In this document: positions 7,510-15,255 of the stretch, piece by piece
How positions within the stretch are numbered: position 1 is the first letter of the stretch
Layout: each line of letters opens with the position of its first letter
Assembly: GCA_017483805.1 (NCBI GenBank)
Contig: JAFUUL010000005.1
Location: 1 to 50,443, forward strand
Reading direction: 5' to 3'
Origin: Prevotella sp.
GTDB taxonomy: Bacteria > Bacteroidota > Bacteroidia > Bacteroidales > Bacteroidaceae
DNA: 50,443 nt
The notes under the pieces: generated by a model
Database searches by the model: none
What the model saw: the letters and a program-made list of their open reading frames with translations, nothing else
What the model was told of the DNA's origin: nothing
Made by a program: the position numbers and the translations under genes

Positions 7510-7778
7510 CGTCAAAAGGACAAAACGAGATCTTCAATAGGAAACGATAAAGGTATTAGTTAAGGTAAAAGATTGGCCTTGTGAAAGGCGAGAAAGCATA
7601 GAAAGCAATATATCAGTCAATAGGTTTGTTAGTTAGTTTTTAGTTAGATTGTTTTAGGTTCGATAGGTGTTAGAAGGTAAAGAAGATTGCAGGATAGGAT
7701 AACATTCATAAGAAAGGTTTTTAGTTATTAATACGTAGAAGGACAGCCTAAGGTCAGAGGACCGAAGGCTGTTTTCCT
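7510..7778 (+). ncRNA. putative non-coding RNA, about 270 nt
   Basis: A consensus -7 box at 7499-7506 and an intrinsic terminator at 7743-7775 bracket about 270 bases with no convincing ORF. The terminator is ACAGCC..GGTC, loop AGAG, GACC..GGCTGT, then TTTT. Inside, TTAGTTAAGGTAAAAGATTG (7556-7575) recurs as TTAGAAGGTAAAGAAGATTG (7670-7689), and a TTAGTTAG-rich stretch lies between. The terminator overlaps the 3' end of the MATE gene on the other strand. I do not recognise the family. Bacteroidales-1/6S-type RNAs and Bacteroides paralogous sRNAs are candidates to test. Confidence 0.5.
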
Positions 7779-9145
7779 GTTGTATTGGTCAGTTGGCGGT
7801 TCCACTTGCCCGTGAAGAGCCTGGTGAGGAACATCAGCCCGCGGAAGGTCAGTTCGATGGCCATCGCTATCCAAACGCCCTTCAGGCCGTAGTCCTTAGC
7901 CAGCATCCAGGCCAGCGTCAGGCGGACGCCCCACATGGCGGCCAGGCTCATGATGGCCGGCTTCAGCGTGTCGCCTGCTCCGATGAACACGCCGTTGCAG
8001 ACGATGGCTGCCGCAAACATCGGCTCTGCCCAGGCCTCAATGCGTAGCACCTGTGTGCCCAGGGCGATGACCTCCTCTACGGGCGACATGATGGTCATCA
8101 GTTGGGGTGCGAAGAGCCACATCAGCACGCCCATCACGGTCATCACCACGATGCCCAGCGCCACCGACATGTTGGCCAGCGAGCGTGTCAGCAGACGCTG
8201 TCCGGCTCCGATGCCCTGTCCCACCAGCGTGGTGGCAGCCTCGGCGATGCCGTAGCCAGGCATGTAGCACAGGCTCTCCACGGTGATGGCCAGCGAGTGG
8301 GCGGCTATGGCCACCGTGCCCAGCGGAGCCACGATCAGCGTGCTCACGATCTGCGCTCCGCCCATCAGCATATGCTGCAGGCCCATCGGCGCACCTATCT
8401 TGAAGGCCGTGCCCACGGTGTCGCGCCGCGGACGGAACGAGCCCGGTCGGCCCTTCAGGTGGAGCATGTCGCTGCGAATGAGCAGGAAGTAGAGCATCAG
8501 CGCGGCAGTGACCAGTTCGGCCAGTCCTGTGCCGATGGCAGCGCCCATCACGCCCAGGTCGAGCAGATAGATGAACACGTAGTTGAAGCAGACGTCCATT
8601 ACGCACATGCCGATGTTCAGCACGCTGGGAATCTTCATGTTGCCTGAGCACTTCAGCATCGAGCCAGCCAAGCCCTCCATCTGGAAGAAGATGCCGCACA
8701 GGCCGATGATGGCAAAGTAGAGCGAGGCGTCGCGCGCTATCTCCTCAGAGCCGCCCAGCCAGTAGGGCAGGGGCAGGCTGATGGCGAGGGCCACCAGGCT
8801 GATGGCGATAGACCAGATGAGACAGCACACCAGCGACTGTCGCAGCACGCGGCGCGCGCCCTCCATATCGTTGGCGCCTATGAAGTGGGCCACCTGCACC
8901 GAGAAACCCATGTTGGCCGCCGAGGCCAGTCCTCCCATCAGCCAGCCGGTGGTCTCCACCAGTCCGATGGCGGCCGAGGCCTTGGCCCCCAGGTGGCCCA
9001 CCATCGACGCATCGATGAAGAACATCACCGTGGCCGAGATCTGAGCCAGGATGCTGGGCACACTCAGTTGCACGATGAGCCTCAGTTTCTCGTTGCGGCT
9101 CATCGCTCGCCCTTCGCGGATATATGCCAGGAGGTCTTTTGCCAT
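7754..9145 (-). CDS. MATE family exporter
   Basis: A 463-residue inner-membrane multidrug/toxin antiporter (Na+ or H+ coupled) of the MATE family. Twelve hydrophobic segments fall in two similar halves, with family-typical sequences VPSILAQISATVMFFIDASMV in the first helix region and APMGLQHMLMGGAQIV at the start of the second half. ATG 9145 (MAKDLLAYIREGR) is chosen over an upstream in-frame ATG at 9199, because the -7 box at 9156-9163 lies between them. The last codons overlap the terminator hairpin of the opposite-strand RNA. It is divergent from the metal ATPase. The substrate is unknown. Confidence 0.9.
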   Translation of the reverse strand: MAKDLLAYIREGRAMSRNEKLRLIVQLSVPSILAQISATVMFFIDASMVGHLGAKASAAIGLVETTGWLMGGLASAANMGFSVQVAHFIGANDMEGARRVLRQSLVCCLIWSIAISLVALAISLPLPYWLGGSEEIARDASLYFAIIGLCGIFFQMEGLAGSMLKCSGNMKIPSVLNIGMCVMDVCFNYVFIYLLDLGVMGAAIGTGLAELVTAALMLYFLLIRSDMLHLKGRPGSFRPRRDTVGTAFKIGAPMGLQHMLMGGAQIVSTLIVAPLGTVAIAAHSLAITVESLCYMPGYGIAEAATTLVGQGIGAGQRLLTRSLANMSVALGIVVMTVMGVLMWLFAPQLMTIMSPVEEVIALGTQVLRIEAWAEPMFAAAIVCNGVFIGAGDTLKPAIMSLAAMWGVRLTLAWMLAKDYGLKGVWIAMAIELTFRGLMFLTRLFTGKWNRQLTNTTGKQPSVL

Positions 9146-9155
9146 GATTCGACTG

Positions 9156-9163
9156 CAAAGGTA
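9156..9163 (-). promoter_or_regulatory. -7 box of MATE gene
   Basis: TACCTTTG on the minus strand, about 11 bases before the chosen start codon, which gives a very short leader. Confidence 0.65.
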
Positions 9164-9205
9164 CGAAATAAATAGGAAACGCAAGGCCCTTTTGCTCAAG
9201 ATTTT

Positions 9206-9246
9206 TATCTTTGCAACCGGGTTGCAAGACTTATGCCGTAACTTTG
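9206..9246 (+). promoter_or_regulatory. metal ATPase promoters with 17-bp palindrome
   Basis: Two -7 boxes are visible, TATCTTTG (9206-9213) and TAACTTTG (9239-9246). Between and over them lies the perfect palindrome TTGCAACC-G-GGTTGCAA (9211-9227), which covers the start region of the first promoter and the -33 region of the second. This is where a repressor operator would be expected; a metal sensor is the natural guess. Confidence 0.5.
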
Positions 9247-9283
9247 CAGCCGAAAAAGGTCAATAAACGCAAAAGAAAACGAT

Positions 9284-11299
9284 ATGTCACACCATCATCA
9301 CGAACATTATTGCGAGAGTTGCTCACACGAGCACCACCATCACGATCACGAGCATGAGCATCATCATGAACATCACCACGAGCACCACAGCCTGAAGGGG
9401 CAGTTGGCGCTCATCGTCGCCACCGCCCTGCTGCTGGTCGTGGCCGTCTGGACGGAACATCATTTTGCGCTGTCCACGTGGCAGGCGCTGCTGGTCTATC
9501 TCGTGCCCTATCTGCTCATCGGCACGGGCACGCTGAAGGAGGCGCTGGAGGGACTCTTCAGCGGCGAGCCGTTCAACGAGCATTTCCTCATGTCGGTGGC
9601 CACGATCGGCGCCCTCTGTATCGGCTTCCTGCCTGGTGCTGAGACGCAGTTTCCTGAGGCCGTCTTCGTCATGCTCTTCTTCCAGGTGGGCGAACTCTTC
9701 GAGGGCTATGCCGAGGGCAAGAGTCGCGAGGGCATTGCCCATCTGATGGACATTCGGCCCGATGTGGCGTGTGTGGAAGGAGCGAAAGGCGAGGAGCGCG
9801 TGCGGCCAGAGGAGGTGAGCGTGGGCTCCATCATCGTCATCCGCCCAGGAGAGAAGGTGCCGCTCGACGGCGTGGTCATCGAGGGCGCGACGTCGCTCAA
9901 CACCGTGGCCCTGACGGGCGAGACGGTGCCTCGCGAGGTCGGCGTCGGTGACGAGATCATCTCCGGCTGCGTCAACATGCAGGGCGTCATTCGCGTGCGT
10001 ACCACTAAAGTATATGGCGAGAGCACCGTCGCGCGCATCATCGACCTGGTGGAGCATGCCGGCGAGCACAAGTCGAAGAGCGAGACCTTCATCACCCGCT
10101 TCGCCCGCATCTACACCCCCGTGGTGGTCCTGCTGGCCCTGCTCATAGCCATCGTCCCCCCCCTCATCACGGCGATAGCCAACTCATCACTCATCACTTT
10201 TCACTCATCACTCCCCACCTGGCTCTACCGCGCCCTTATGTTCCTGGTGGTATCCTGCCCCTGTGCACTGGTCATCAGCGTGCCGCTCACCTTCTTTGGT
10301 GGCATCGGCGGTGCCTCGCGGCAGGGCATCCTCATCAAGGGCTCCAACTACATGGACGCTCTGGCGCGGCTCCACACCGTGGTGTTCGACAAGACCGGCA
10401 CCCTGACCCACGGCCAGTTTGCCGTCACCGCCGTCCACCCTGATGCCTGCGACGAGCGTCAGTTGCTCCATCTGGCGGCCCATGTGGAGCACTTCACCAC
10501 TCACCCCATCGGGGCAGCCCTGCGCGATGCCTTCCCTGACGAGGCTACCGACGGCTGCGAGGTTACAGAGGTGGAGGAAGTGGCCGGACAGGGCGTGCGA
10601 GCACGAGTGGACGGACGCATGGTCTGCGTGGGCAACACGCGCATGATGGACGCTGTGGGCGCCCGCTGGCACGACTGCCACCACACGGGGACCATCATCC
10701 ACGTGGCCATCGACGGCGTGTATGCTGGCCACATCGTCATCAACGACCGCCTGAAGGACGACAGCGCCGAGGCCCTCAGCCGCCTCCGCTCGCTGGGCGT
10801 CAGCCGTACCGTCATGCTCACTGGCGACCGTCAGGGCGTGGCTCAGGAGGTGGCCACGGCGCTGGGCCTCACTGACTATCATGCCGAACTGCTGCCTGCC
10901 GACAAGGTGGCCCACGTGGAGCGTCTCTTGCAGGAGAAGCCCCAGGACGGCTATCTGGCCTTCGTGGGCGACGGCATCAACGACGCCCCAGTGCTGGCCC
11001 GTGCCGATGTGGGTATCGCTATGGGCGGGCTGGGCAGCGACGCCGCCATCGAGGCCGCCGACGTGGTGCTGATGGACGACCGTCTGAGCCGTTTGCCCCT
11101 GGCCGTCAGCATCGCCCGTCGCACCCTGCGCATCGCCCGTCAGAACGTCTGGTTCGCCATCGGCGTCAAGGTCGCCGTGCTCCTGCTGGCCGCTCTGGGC
11201 CTGGGCACCATGTGGCTGGCCGTCTTTGCCGACGTAGGCGTCACCGTGTTGGCCGTGCTCAATGCCATGCGGGCGCTGAAACTCCACAAGCGGGAGTAG
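9284..11299 (+). CDS. P1B-type Zn2+/Cd2+-exporting ATPase, His-rich
   Basis: A 671-residue inner-membrane pump that expels soft divalent metal ions (ZntA/CadA group). The first 36 residues are mostly His and Glu and can bind metal; the usual CxxC HMA domain is missing. Core motifs in order are TGET in the actuator loop, C325-P326-C327 in the transport helix, the phosphorylation site D369-KTGT, H407-P408 of the nucleotide domain and G562-DGINDAP. A simple repeat (10187-10212) encodes residues near 302-310 (NSSLITFHSS), in an extracytoplasmic loop just before the CPC helix. A 17-bp palindrome in the promoter suggests metal control. The ATG at 9284 is preceded by an A-rich stretch. Confidence 0.9.
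   Translation: MSHHHHEHYCESCSHEHHHHDHEHEHHHEHHHEHHSLKGQLALIVATALLLVVAVWTEHHFALSTWQALLVYLVPYLLIGTGTLKEALEGLFSGEPFNEHFLMSVATIGALCIGFLPGAETQFPEAVFVMLFFQVGELFEGYAEGKSREGIAHLMDIRPDVACVEGAKGEERVRPEEVSVGSIIVIRPGEKVPLDGVVIEGATSLNTVALTGETVPREVGVGDEIISGCVNMQGVIRVRTTKVYGESTVARIIDLVEHAGEHKSKSETFITRFARIYTPVVVLLALLIAIVPPLITAIANSSLITFHSSLPTWLYRALMFLVVSCPCALVISVPLTFFGGIGGASRQGILIKGSNYMDALARLHTVVFDKTGTLTHGQFAVTAVHPDACDERQLLHLAAHVEHFTTHPIGAALRDAFPDEATDGCEVTEVEEVAGQGVRARVDGRMVCVGNTRMMDAVGARWHDCHHTGTIIHVAIDGVYAGHIVINDRLKDDSAEALSRLRSLGVSRTVMLTGDRQGVAQEVATALGLTDYHAELLPADKVAHVERLLQEKPQDGYLAFVGDGINDAPVLARADVGIAMGGLGSDAAIEAADVVLMDDRLSRLPLAVSIARRTLRIARQNVWFAIGVKVAVLLLAALGLGTMWLAVFADVGVTVLAVLNAMRALKLHKRE
10183..10214. 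repeat. dispersed 14-bp repeat inside the ATPase gene
   Basis: Positions 10187-10212 are the exact reverse complement of 26 bases of the tandem repeat at the left window edge. The repeat keeps the reading frame of the ATPase and codes for a Ser/Thr-rich loop. Confidence 0.85.
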
Positions 11300-11542
11300 C
11301 CCTTCATGCAGGCTGATTGCTAACCGTTTGAAGCCTCCAAACGATGTGCTTGGAGGCTTCAAACCCATCGTTTGGAGGCTCCAAACCAACTGCCGTCACC
11401 TTAGGGGTGTTCCGATGCCATCTTCGGGGGCAAGGAATGGCAGTTTGCGGTCGTTCCGATAGGACTTTACTATAGTAAACTGCCATACCTTACTGCCTGA
11501 CTTGCCATACTTTACACCCGAAGAGATAGCACCTGACAAGGA
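11300..11542. other. gene-free region with palindrome array
   Basis: No credible gene is present. The left part holds the 22-bp array (separate entry). The right part has an inverted pair TGGCAGTTT / AAACTGCCA about 45 bases apart (near 11434 and 11478) around a palindromic TTTACTATAGTAAA, which may fold into a long hairpin. No promoter box was recognised. Confidence 0.4.
11326..11386. repeat. three 17-bp palindromes, 22-bp period
   Basis: Near-palindromes GTTTGAAGCCTCCAAAC (11326-11342), GCTTGGAGGCTTCAAAC (11348-11364) and GTTTGGAGGCTCCAAAC (11370-11386, perfect) start exactly 22 bases apart with 5-base spacers. The array lies downstream of the ATPase. Function is unknown; it is not a CRISPR array because the spacers are too short. 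Confidence 0.9.
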
Positions 11543-11572
11543 AAAGAGGCATTCATTCCTGAATGCCTCTTT
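11543..11572 (-). terminator. terminator of tRNA-Arg/Val unit
   Basis: Perfect 13-bp stem AAAGAGGCATTCA (11543-11555) / TGAATGCCTCTTT (11560-11572) with loop TTCC, just after tRNA-Val on the minus strand. Confidence 0.9.
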
Positions 11573-11573
11573 C

Positions 11574-11651
11574 TGGTAGGAACATTGGGACTCGAACCCA
11601 AGACCTCTTCAATGTGACTGAAGCGCTCTAAACCAACTGAGCTATGCTCCT
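11574..11651 (-). tRNA. tRNA-Val (anticodon CAC)
   Basis: A full cloverleaf folds: acceptor AGGAGCA/TGTTCCT, D stem GCTC/GAGC, anticodon stem CTTCA/TGAAG with loop GTCACAT (anticodon CAC at positions 34-36), and T arm TTGGG-TTCGAGT-CCCAA. The discriminator is A and the 3' CCA is encoded. It is cotranscribed downstream of tRNA-Arg. Confidence 0.9.
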
Positions 11652-11686
11652 ATCTGTTGTGTGCGACCCGCCTTTTTTGTTAGGTG

Positions 11687-11760
11687 TGAACCCGAAGGGA
11701 TTCAAACCCTTGACCTTCAGAACCGGAATCTGACGCTCTATTCAGCTAAGCTACGGGTCC
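11687..11760 (-). tRNA. tRNA-Arg (anticodon CCG)
   Basis: Cloverleaf with acceptor GGACCCG/CGGGTTC, anticodon stem TCAGA/TCTGA around loop TTCCGGT (anticodon CCG) and T arm AAGGG-TTTGAAT-CCCTT. The discriminator is A and the CCA end is not encoded, unlike the adjacent tRNA-Val. Confidence 0.92.
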
Positions 11761-11782
11761 AGTCGTTTGCGGATTGCGGGTG

Positions 11783-11814
11783 CAAAGGTAGACATTTTTT
11801 TTGAATGCTGCAAA
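11783..11814 (-). promoter_or_regulatory. tRNA-Arg/Val promoter
   Basis: The -7 box TACCTTTG (11783-11790) has -33 TTTG (11811-11814) 20 bases upstream, on the minus strand. Confidence 0.8.
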
Positions 11815-11904
11815 TTTTTGGGAGATTATTTTCTTGAATTGAAGAAATATTCGTAACTCTGGCTTTGCCGAAGTTGCTTTCACTCGAAAAAACTCAAATA
11901 TATA

Positions 11905-11936
11905 TTTGGTTTTTTACTCGTTTATTCGTAACTTTG
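11905..11936 (+). promoter_or_regulatory. promoter of lipoprotein-murB operon
   Basis: -33 TTTG (11905-11908) and -7 TAACTTTG (11929-11936) are separated by 20 bases. The start codon at 11965 leaves a leader of about 22 nt. Confidence 0.8.
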
Positions 11937-11964
11937 CACCCCGAAAGTATAGAACACAAGTGTG

Positions 11965-12822
11965 ATGAAAGCGTGGTTGTTATCGCTACTGCTCGTTTTG
12001 GGCTTGGCGGCTTGCTCTATGACAGGCGGCCGTCCTGCCGTGACCGACGAGGGCGAAGGCGTGGAAGAGGCGGAGAATGCCGACACGCTGACGGCTGAGG
12101 AAGAGGCTGAGGAGGAATTTGAGGAACTGGTCTCTGAACAGCCGATGCCTGTGTCGGCCGAGGAACTCTTTGATGACTTTCTCTTCAACTTTGCCTCCAA
12201 CCGGCGACTGCAGTTGGAGCGCATCGCCTTTCCCCTGCTGGTCAATTCAGGCCAGAAGGTGGACACCATCCGCAAGGCCGACTGGGAGATGGAGCATTTC
12301 TTCATGCACCAGGGCGAGTACACGCTGATCTTCGACAGCGAGGAGCAGATGGAACTGGTGAAGAGCACGGACGTCAGCGAGGCCATCGTGGAGAAGATAT
12401 TCCTCAGCGATGCCTTCGTGCGTCAGTATCTGTTCAGCCGTCAGAACGGACGATGGATGCTGAACGAGATCCGCAACCAGACGCTACCACGCAACCCCAA
12501 CGCCTCGTTTCTGGAGTTCTATCAGCAGTTTGTGAGCGACTCGGCGTTTCAGCACGAGAGCCTGAGCGAGGAGATAGACTTCGTGGGCCCAGATCCTGAC
12601 GACGACTTTGCGCAGATGGAGGGCGTGATTACGCCCGACTTCTGGGATGCCTTCGCGCCGGAGTTGCCGTCGCGTATGATATATAATGTGGTGTATGGGC
12701 AGCAGAATGCCGATGCCCACATGAAGATATTCGTGATACGCGGTATCTCGAACGGTCAGGAGATTGAGGTGACCTTTGTGCGAAGGAACGGACACTGGAA
12801 ACTGAAGAAACTGGTGGAGTGA
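11965..12822 (+). CDS. DUF4348-like lipoprotein
   Basis: A 285-residue probable lipoprotein. The signal sequence MKAWLLSLLLVLGLAACS ends in a lipobox (LAAC) with the lipidated Cys at about residue 17. A Glu-rich acidic linker follows (about 30-60), then a globular domain of about 210 residues that resembles the Bacteroidetes DUF4348 family. Function is unknown. ATG 11965 is preferred to the GTG one codon upstream. The TGA stop overlaps the murB ATG (ATGA), so the two are translationally coupled. The reading frame is firm; the family name is from memory of the sequence type. Confidence 0.7.
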   Translation: MKAWLLSLLLVLGLAACSMTGGRPAVTDEGEGVEEAENADTLTAEEEAEEEFEELVSEQPMPVSAEELFDDFLFNFASNRRLQLERIAFPLLVNSGQKVDTIRKADWEMEHFFMHQGEYTLIFDSEEQMELVKSTDVSEAIVEKIFLSDAFVRQYLFSRQNGRWMLNEIRNQTLPRNPNASFLEFYQQFVSDSAFQHESLSEEIDFVGPDPDDDFAQMEGVITPDFWDAFAPELPSRMIYNVVYGQQNADAHMKIFVIRGISNGQEIEVTFVRRNGHWKLKKLVE

Positions 12823-13838
12823 TGACGGAGCAGAGAGACTATAGCCTGCTGAGGCACAACACGTTTGGCATCGAGGCCCGTTGCCGCCGCTTCATCGAAT
12901 ATGCTTCGGTGGAGGAGGCTCAGGAGGTGGCCCGCCGACTGAAAGCCTTATCGGAACCCTTGCTCCTCATTGGCGGTGGCAGCAATCTGCTGCTGACGGC
13001 CGACTTTCAGGGCACGGTGGTCCATTCGGCCATCAAGGGCCATGAGGCGCAGACGCTGACCGACGGCAGCATACTGCTTAGAGTGGGCAGCGGCGAGGTG
13101 TGGGACGATGTGGTGGCTCTCTGCGTGGTCCGCGGCTGGCATGGTGCCGAGAACCTGTCGCTCATCCCTGGCGAAGTGGGGGCATCGGCCGTGCAGAACA
13201 TCGGGGCCTACGGTGCCGAGGCCGCCTCTATTATATATAAGGTGGAGGCGGTGAGTCTGGAGGACGGGCGCGTCTGTGAGTTCACGGCTGCCGACTGCCA
13301 GTATGGCTATCGCCAGAGCCGCTTCAAGCACGAATGGAAGAATCGCTTCCTCATCACCCATGTCACCTACCGCCTGTCTGAGACCTATCTGCCGCTGCTA
13401 GACTACGGCAACATACGCGCAGAGTTGGATCGCCGCGGCATCAGTGAGCCTACGGCTGAACAGGTGCGCGAGGTGATTATCAGCATACGTCGTGAAAAAT
13501 TGCCCGATCCTGAGGTGGAGGGCAATGCGGGCAGTTTCTTCATGAACCCCGTGGTCAGCCGCGAGCAGTATGAGCGTCTGCTGGCCGACTATCCGCAGAT
13601 GCCCCATTACCATGTGGATGAGTCGCACGAAAAGATACCTGCCGGCTGGCTTATCGACCAATGTGGCTGGAAGGGGCGCACGCTCGGACGTGCCGGCGTG
13701 CACGACCGTCAGGCGCTGGTGCTGGTCAACAGGGGTGGGGCCAAGGGCGAGGACATCGTCCGCCTGAGCGATGCCATCCGACAGGACGTGAAGCAGCGGT
13801 TCGACATAGATATATATCCAGAAGTCAATGTGATATGA
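12822..13838 (+). CDS. murB: UDP-N-acetylenolpyruvoylglucosamine reductase MurB
   Basis: A cytoplasmic FAD enzyme that uses NADPH to reduce UDP-GlcNAc-enolpyruvate to UDP-MurNAc, the second committed step of peptidoglycan synthesis. At 338 residues it matches the E. coli-type (type I) enzyme. Motifs seen are the FAD-binding GGGSNLLL (about 50-57), SLIPGEVGASAVQNIGAYG (about 112-130), the catalytic-Ser region NAGSFFMNPV (about 230-239) and IPAGWLIDQCGWKG. ATG 12822 overlaps the previous stop codon, and its own stop overlaps the next gene in the same way, so three genes form one operon. Confidence 0.95.
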   Translation: MTEQRDYSLLRHNTFGIEARCRRFIEYASVEEAQEVARRLKALSEPLLLIGGGSNLLLTADFQGTVVHSAIKGHEAQTLTDGSILLRVGSGEVWDDVVALCVVRGWHGAENLSLIPGEVGASAVQNIGAYGAEAASIIYKVEAVSLEDGRVCEFTAADCQYGYRQSRFKHEWKNRFLITHVTYRLSETYLPLLDYGNIRAELDRRGISEPTAEQVREVIISIRREKLPDPEVEGNAGSFFMNPVVSREQYERLLADYPQMPHYHVDESHEKIPAGWLIDQCGWKGRTLGRAGVHDRQALVLVNRGGAKGEDIVRLSDAIRQDVKQRFDIDIYPEVNVI

Positions 13839-14596
13839 AGATAACGCTATTGGGTACAGGGACATCGTGCGGCGTGCCGGTCATTGGCTGCACGTGTGAG
13901 GTCTGTCGGAGCACCGACCCCAGGGACAGGCGGCTGCGCTGCTCTGTGCTGGTGGAGACCGACAGCACACGCCTGCTGGTGGACTGCGGGCCCGACTTCC
14001 GCGAGCAGATCCTGCCGCAGCCCTTCCGCCGCATAGACGGCATACTGGTCACCCACTCCCACTACGACCACGTGGGCGGCATGGACGACATCCGTCCCTA
14101 CTGTCAGTTTGGCCAAATCAACGTCTATGCCGACGCCATAGCCCGCCAGGGTATGCTCCAGATGCTGCCCTACTGCTTTGCGGAGAATCGCTATCCAGGT
14201 GTGCCCAAGATCGAACTCGACGAGATTCGGGCTGATCAGTCCTTTAGGATTGGCGACATAGACATCCTGCCCGTAGAGGTGATGCACGGCCAATTGCCCA
14301 TCCTGGGCTATCGCTTCGGCCGCTTCGCCTACGTGACGGACATGAAGTCTATCGCCGACGACCAGGCCGCCCTGCTGGAAGGGGTGGACACGCTGGTGGT
14401 CAATGCCCTGCGCTTCGACAAGCCCCACCACTCGCATCAGTTGGTGGACGATGCCGTAGGCTTTGCCCGTAGGGTAGGGGCGCGGCGCACGCTGCTGACG
14501 CACATGTGCCACGACATAGGCCTCTTCGATGCGGCCAATGCCCGTCTGCCCGAAGGCGTAGAACTGGCCTACGACGGACAGGTGCTGGAGTTGTAG
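13835..14596 (+). CDS. MBL-fold metallohydrolase, PhnP-like
   Basis: A 253-residue cytoplasmic metallo-beta-lactamase-fold hydrolase. The opening MKITLLGTGTSCGVPVIGC and Cys pairs near residues 12-22 are typical of the PhnP-type phosphodiesterase group, in which they may bind an extra structural zinc. The metal motif THSHYDHVGG (about 70-79) gives the HxHxDH ligands; further His residues (VEVMHG, LLTHMCHD) complete the site. The natural substrate is unknown; cyclic phosphodiesters are likely from family knowledge. Its ATG overlaps the murB TGA stop. The longer open frame upstream is inside murB and is rejected. Confidence 0.85.
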   Translation: MKITLLGTGTSCGVPVIGCTCEVCRSTDPRDRRLRCSVLVETDSTRLLVDCGPDFREQILPQPFRRIDGILVTHSHYDHVGGMDDIRPYCQFGQINVYADAIARQGMLQMLPYCFAENRYPGVPKIELDEIRADQSFRIGDIDILPVEVMHGQLPILGYRFGRFAYVTDMKSIADDQAALLEGVDTLVVNALRFDKPHHSHQLVDDAVGFARRVGARRTLLTHMCHDIGLFDAANARLPEGVELAYDGQVLEL

Positions 14597-14625
14597 GAGA
14601 AACTTTTAAGAGAGAGAAAATCTTC

Positions 14626-14889
14626 CTAACGGCGGAAGATATTGAGGATGCTGCCGTAGTTGCGCTTCAACTTGCGAAGCGTCATCACACCATCGAAAGC
14701 CATGATGCCGTACTGGATGTACTTGCCAATCTGCTGGCCGCGCGACAGTTCCTCTTCGTCGGCGGTCAGTTGCCCCCAGAGCCGCTTGATCTCCTGGTTC
14801 TCCAACTCGATCACCTCGTCCAGTTGCTCCTTGCGCATCTGGATCTCCTCCAGCGAGTGGTAGGGTCTTACTCTTCTCTTCTTTGCCAT
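14626..14889 (-). CDS. small conserved-type protein, last gene of YtxH operon
   Basis: An 87-residue protein I cannot assign. It starts basic (MAKKRRVRPYHSLEEI), has a predicted coiled-coil helix (about 15-50, with heptad-like E and L residues), and a mildly hydrophobic segment IGKYIQYGIMAFDGVMTL (about 55-72) that may touch the membrane. It follows the holin-like gene by 13 bases in the same direction. The context (YtxH protein, holin-like membrane protein) suggests a cell-envelope or stress-associated trio. ATG 14889 is chosen; a TTG two codons upstream is possible. Confidence 0.65.
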   Translation of the reverse strand: MAKKRRVRPYHSLEEIQMRKEQLDEVIELENQEIKRLWGQLTADEEELSRGQQIGKYIQYGIMAFDGVMTLRKLKRNYGSILNIFRR

Positions 14890-14902
14890 AGACAAGGGGG
14901 GA

Positions 14903-15250
14903 TTAATTCAACAACAGCCTCGACAGATACTTCACCAGCGGACGCTCTATCCATGACTTGCGGCTCAGGTAGACCACCAGCAGCACGAGCAGATAGAAGC
15001 CGGCAACCGCGAGCAGCGACAGCGCCAGTCCTATGTAGGCCGACAGCCAGACGGCCACGGCAGCCGAGGCAAACAGCAGGGCTGCTGCCACGATGACGAT
15101 GATGACGAGGGTCAAGGTGGCGGCGCTGATGAGGCGCACCACCTTGTCCACGATGTCGAGTTTCGCATATTCCTTGCGCAACTCCACATTATGCTTCACC
15201 ATCTCGATGAGTTGCGAGATGGTCTCGACGTTCTTGTCACTCGACAGCAT
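14903..15250 (-). CDS. phage-holin-family (holin_3_6-like) membrane protein
   Basis: A 115-residue inner-membrane protein with an amphipathic N-terminus (about 1-40), two transmembrane helices (about 43-70 and 73-98) and a basic C-terminus. The layout matches the phage holin superfamily III proteins that many Bacteroidetes carry in chromosomal YtxH operons; despite the name there is no phage context here. It sits 5 bases after the YtxH gene and before a small coiled-coil protein. Function is unknown; a role in envelope stress is inferred. Confidence 0.75.
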   Translation of the reverse strand: MLSSDKNVETISQLIEMVKHNVELRKEYAKLDIVDKVVRLISAATLTLVIIVIVAAALLFASAAVAVWLSAYIGLALSLLAVAGFYLLVLLVVYLSRKSWIERPLVKYLSRLLLN

Positions 15251-15255
15251 AAGTC

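Noticed and set aside
9146-9199. Longer start for the MATE protein
   Set aside because: The ATG at 9199 is upstream of the -7 box, and MAKDLL at 9145 is a normal MATE start.
11326-11386. CRISPR array
   Set aside because: Only 5-base spacers between 17-bp units; no cas gene is present.
10208-11389. 393-codon reverse ORF opposite the metal ATPase
   Set aside because: Antisense shadow of the ATPase, whose motifs are complete on the plus strand.
14903-15250. Prophage remnant, because of the holin-family name
   Set aside because: Neighbours are YtxH and a small coiled-coil protein in a chromosomal operon; no phage genes are near.
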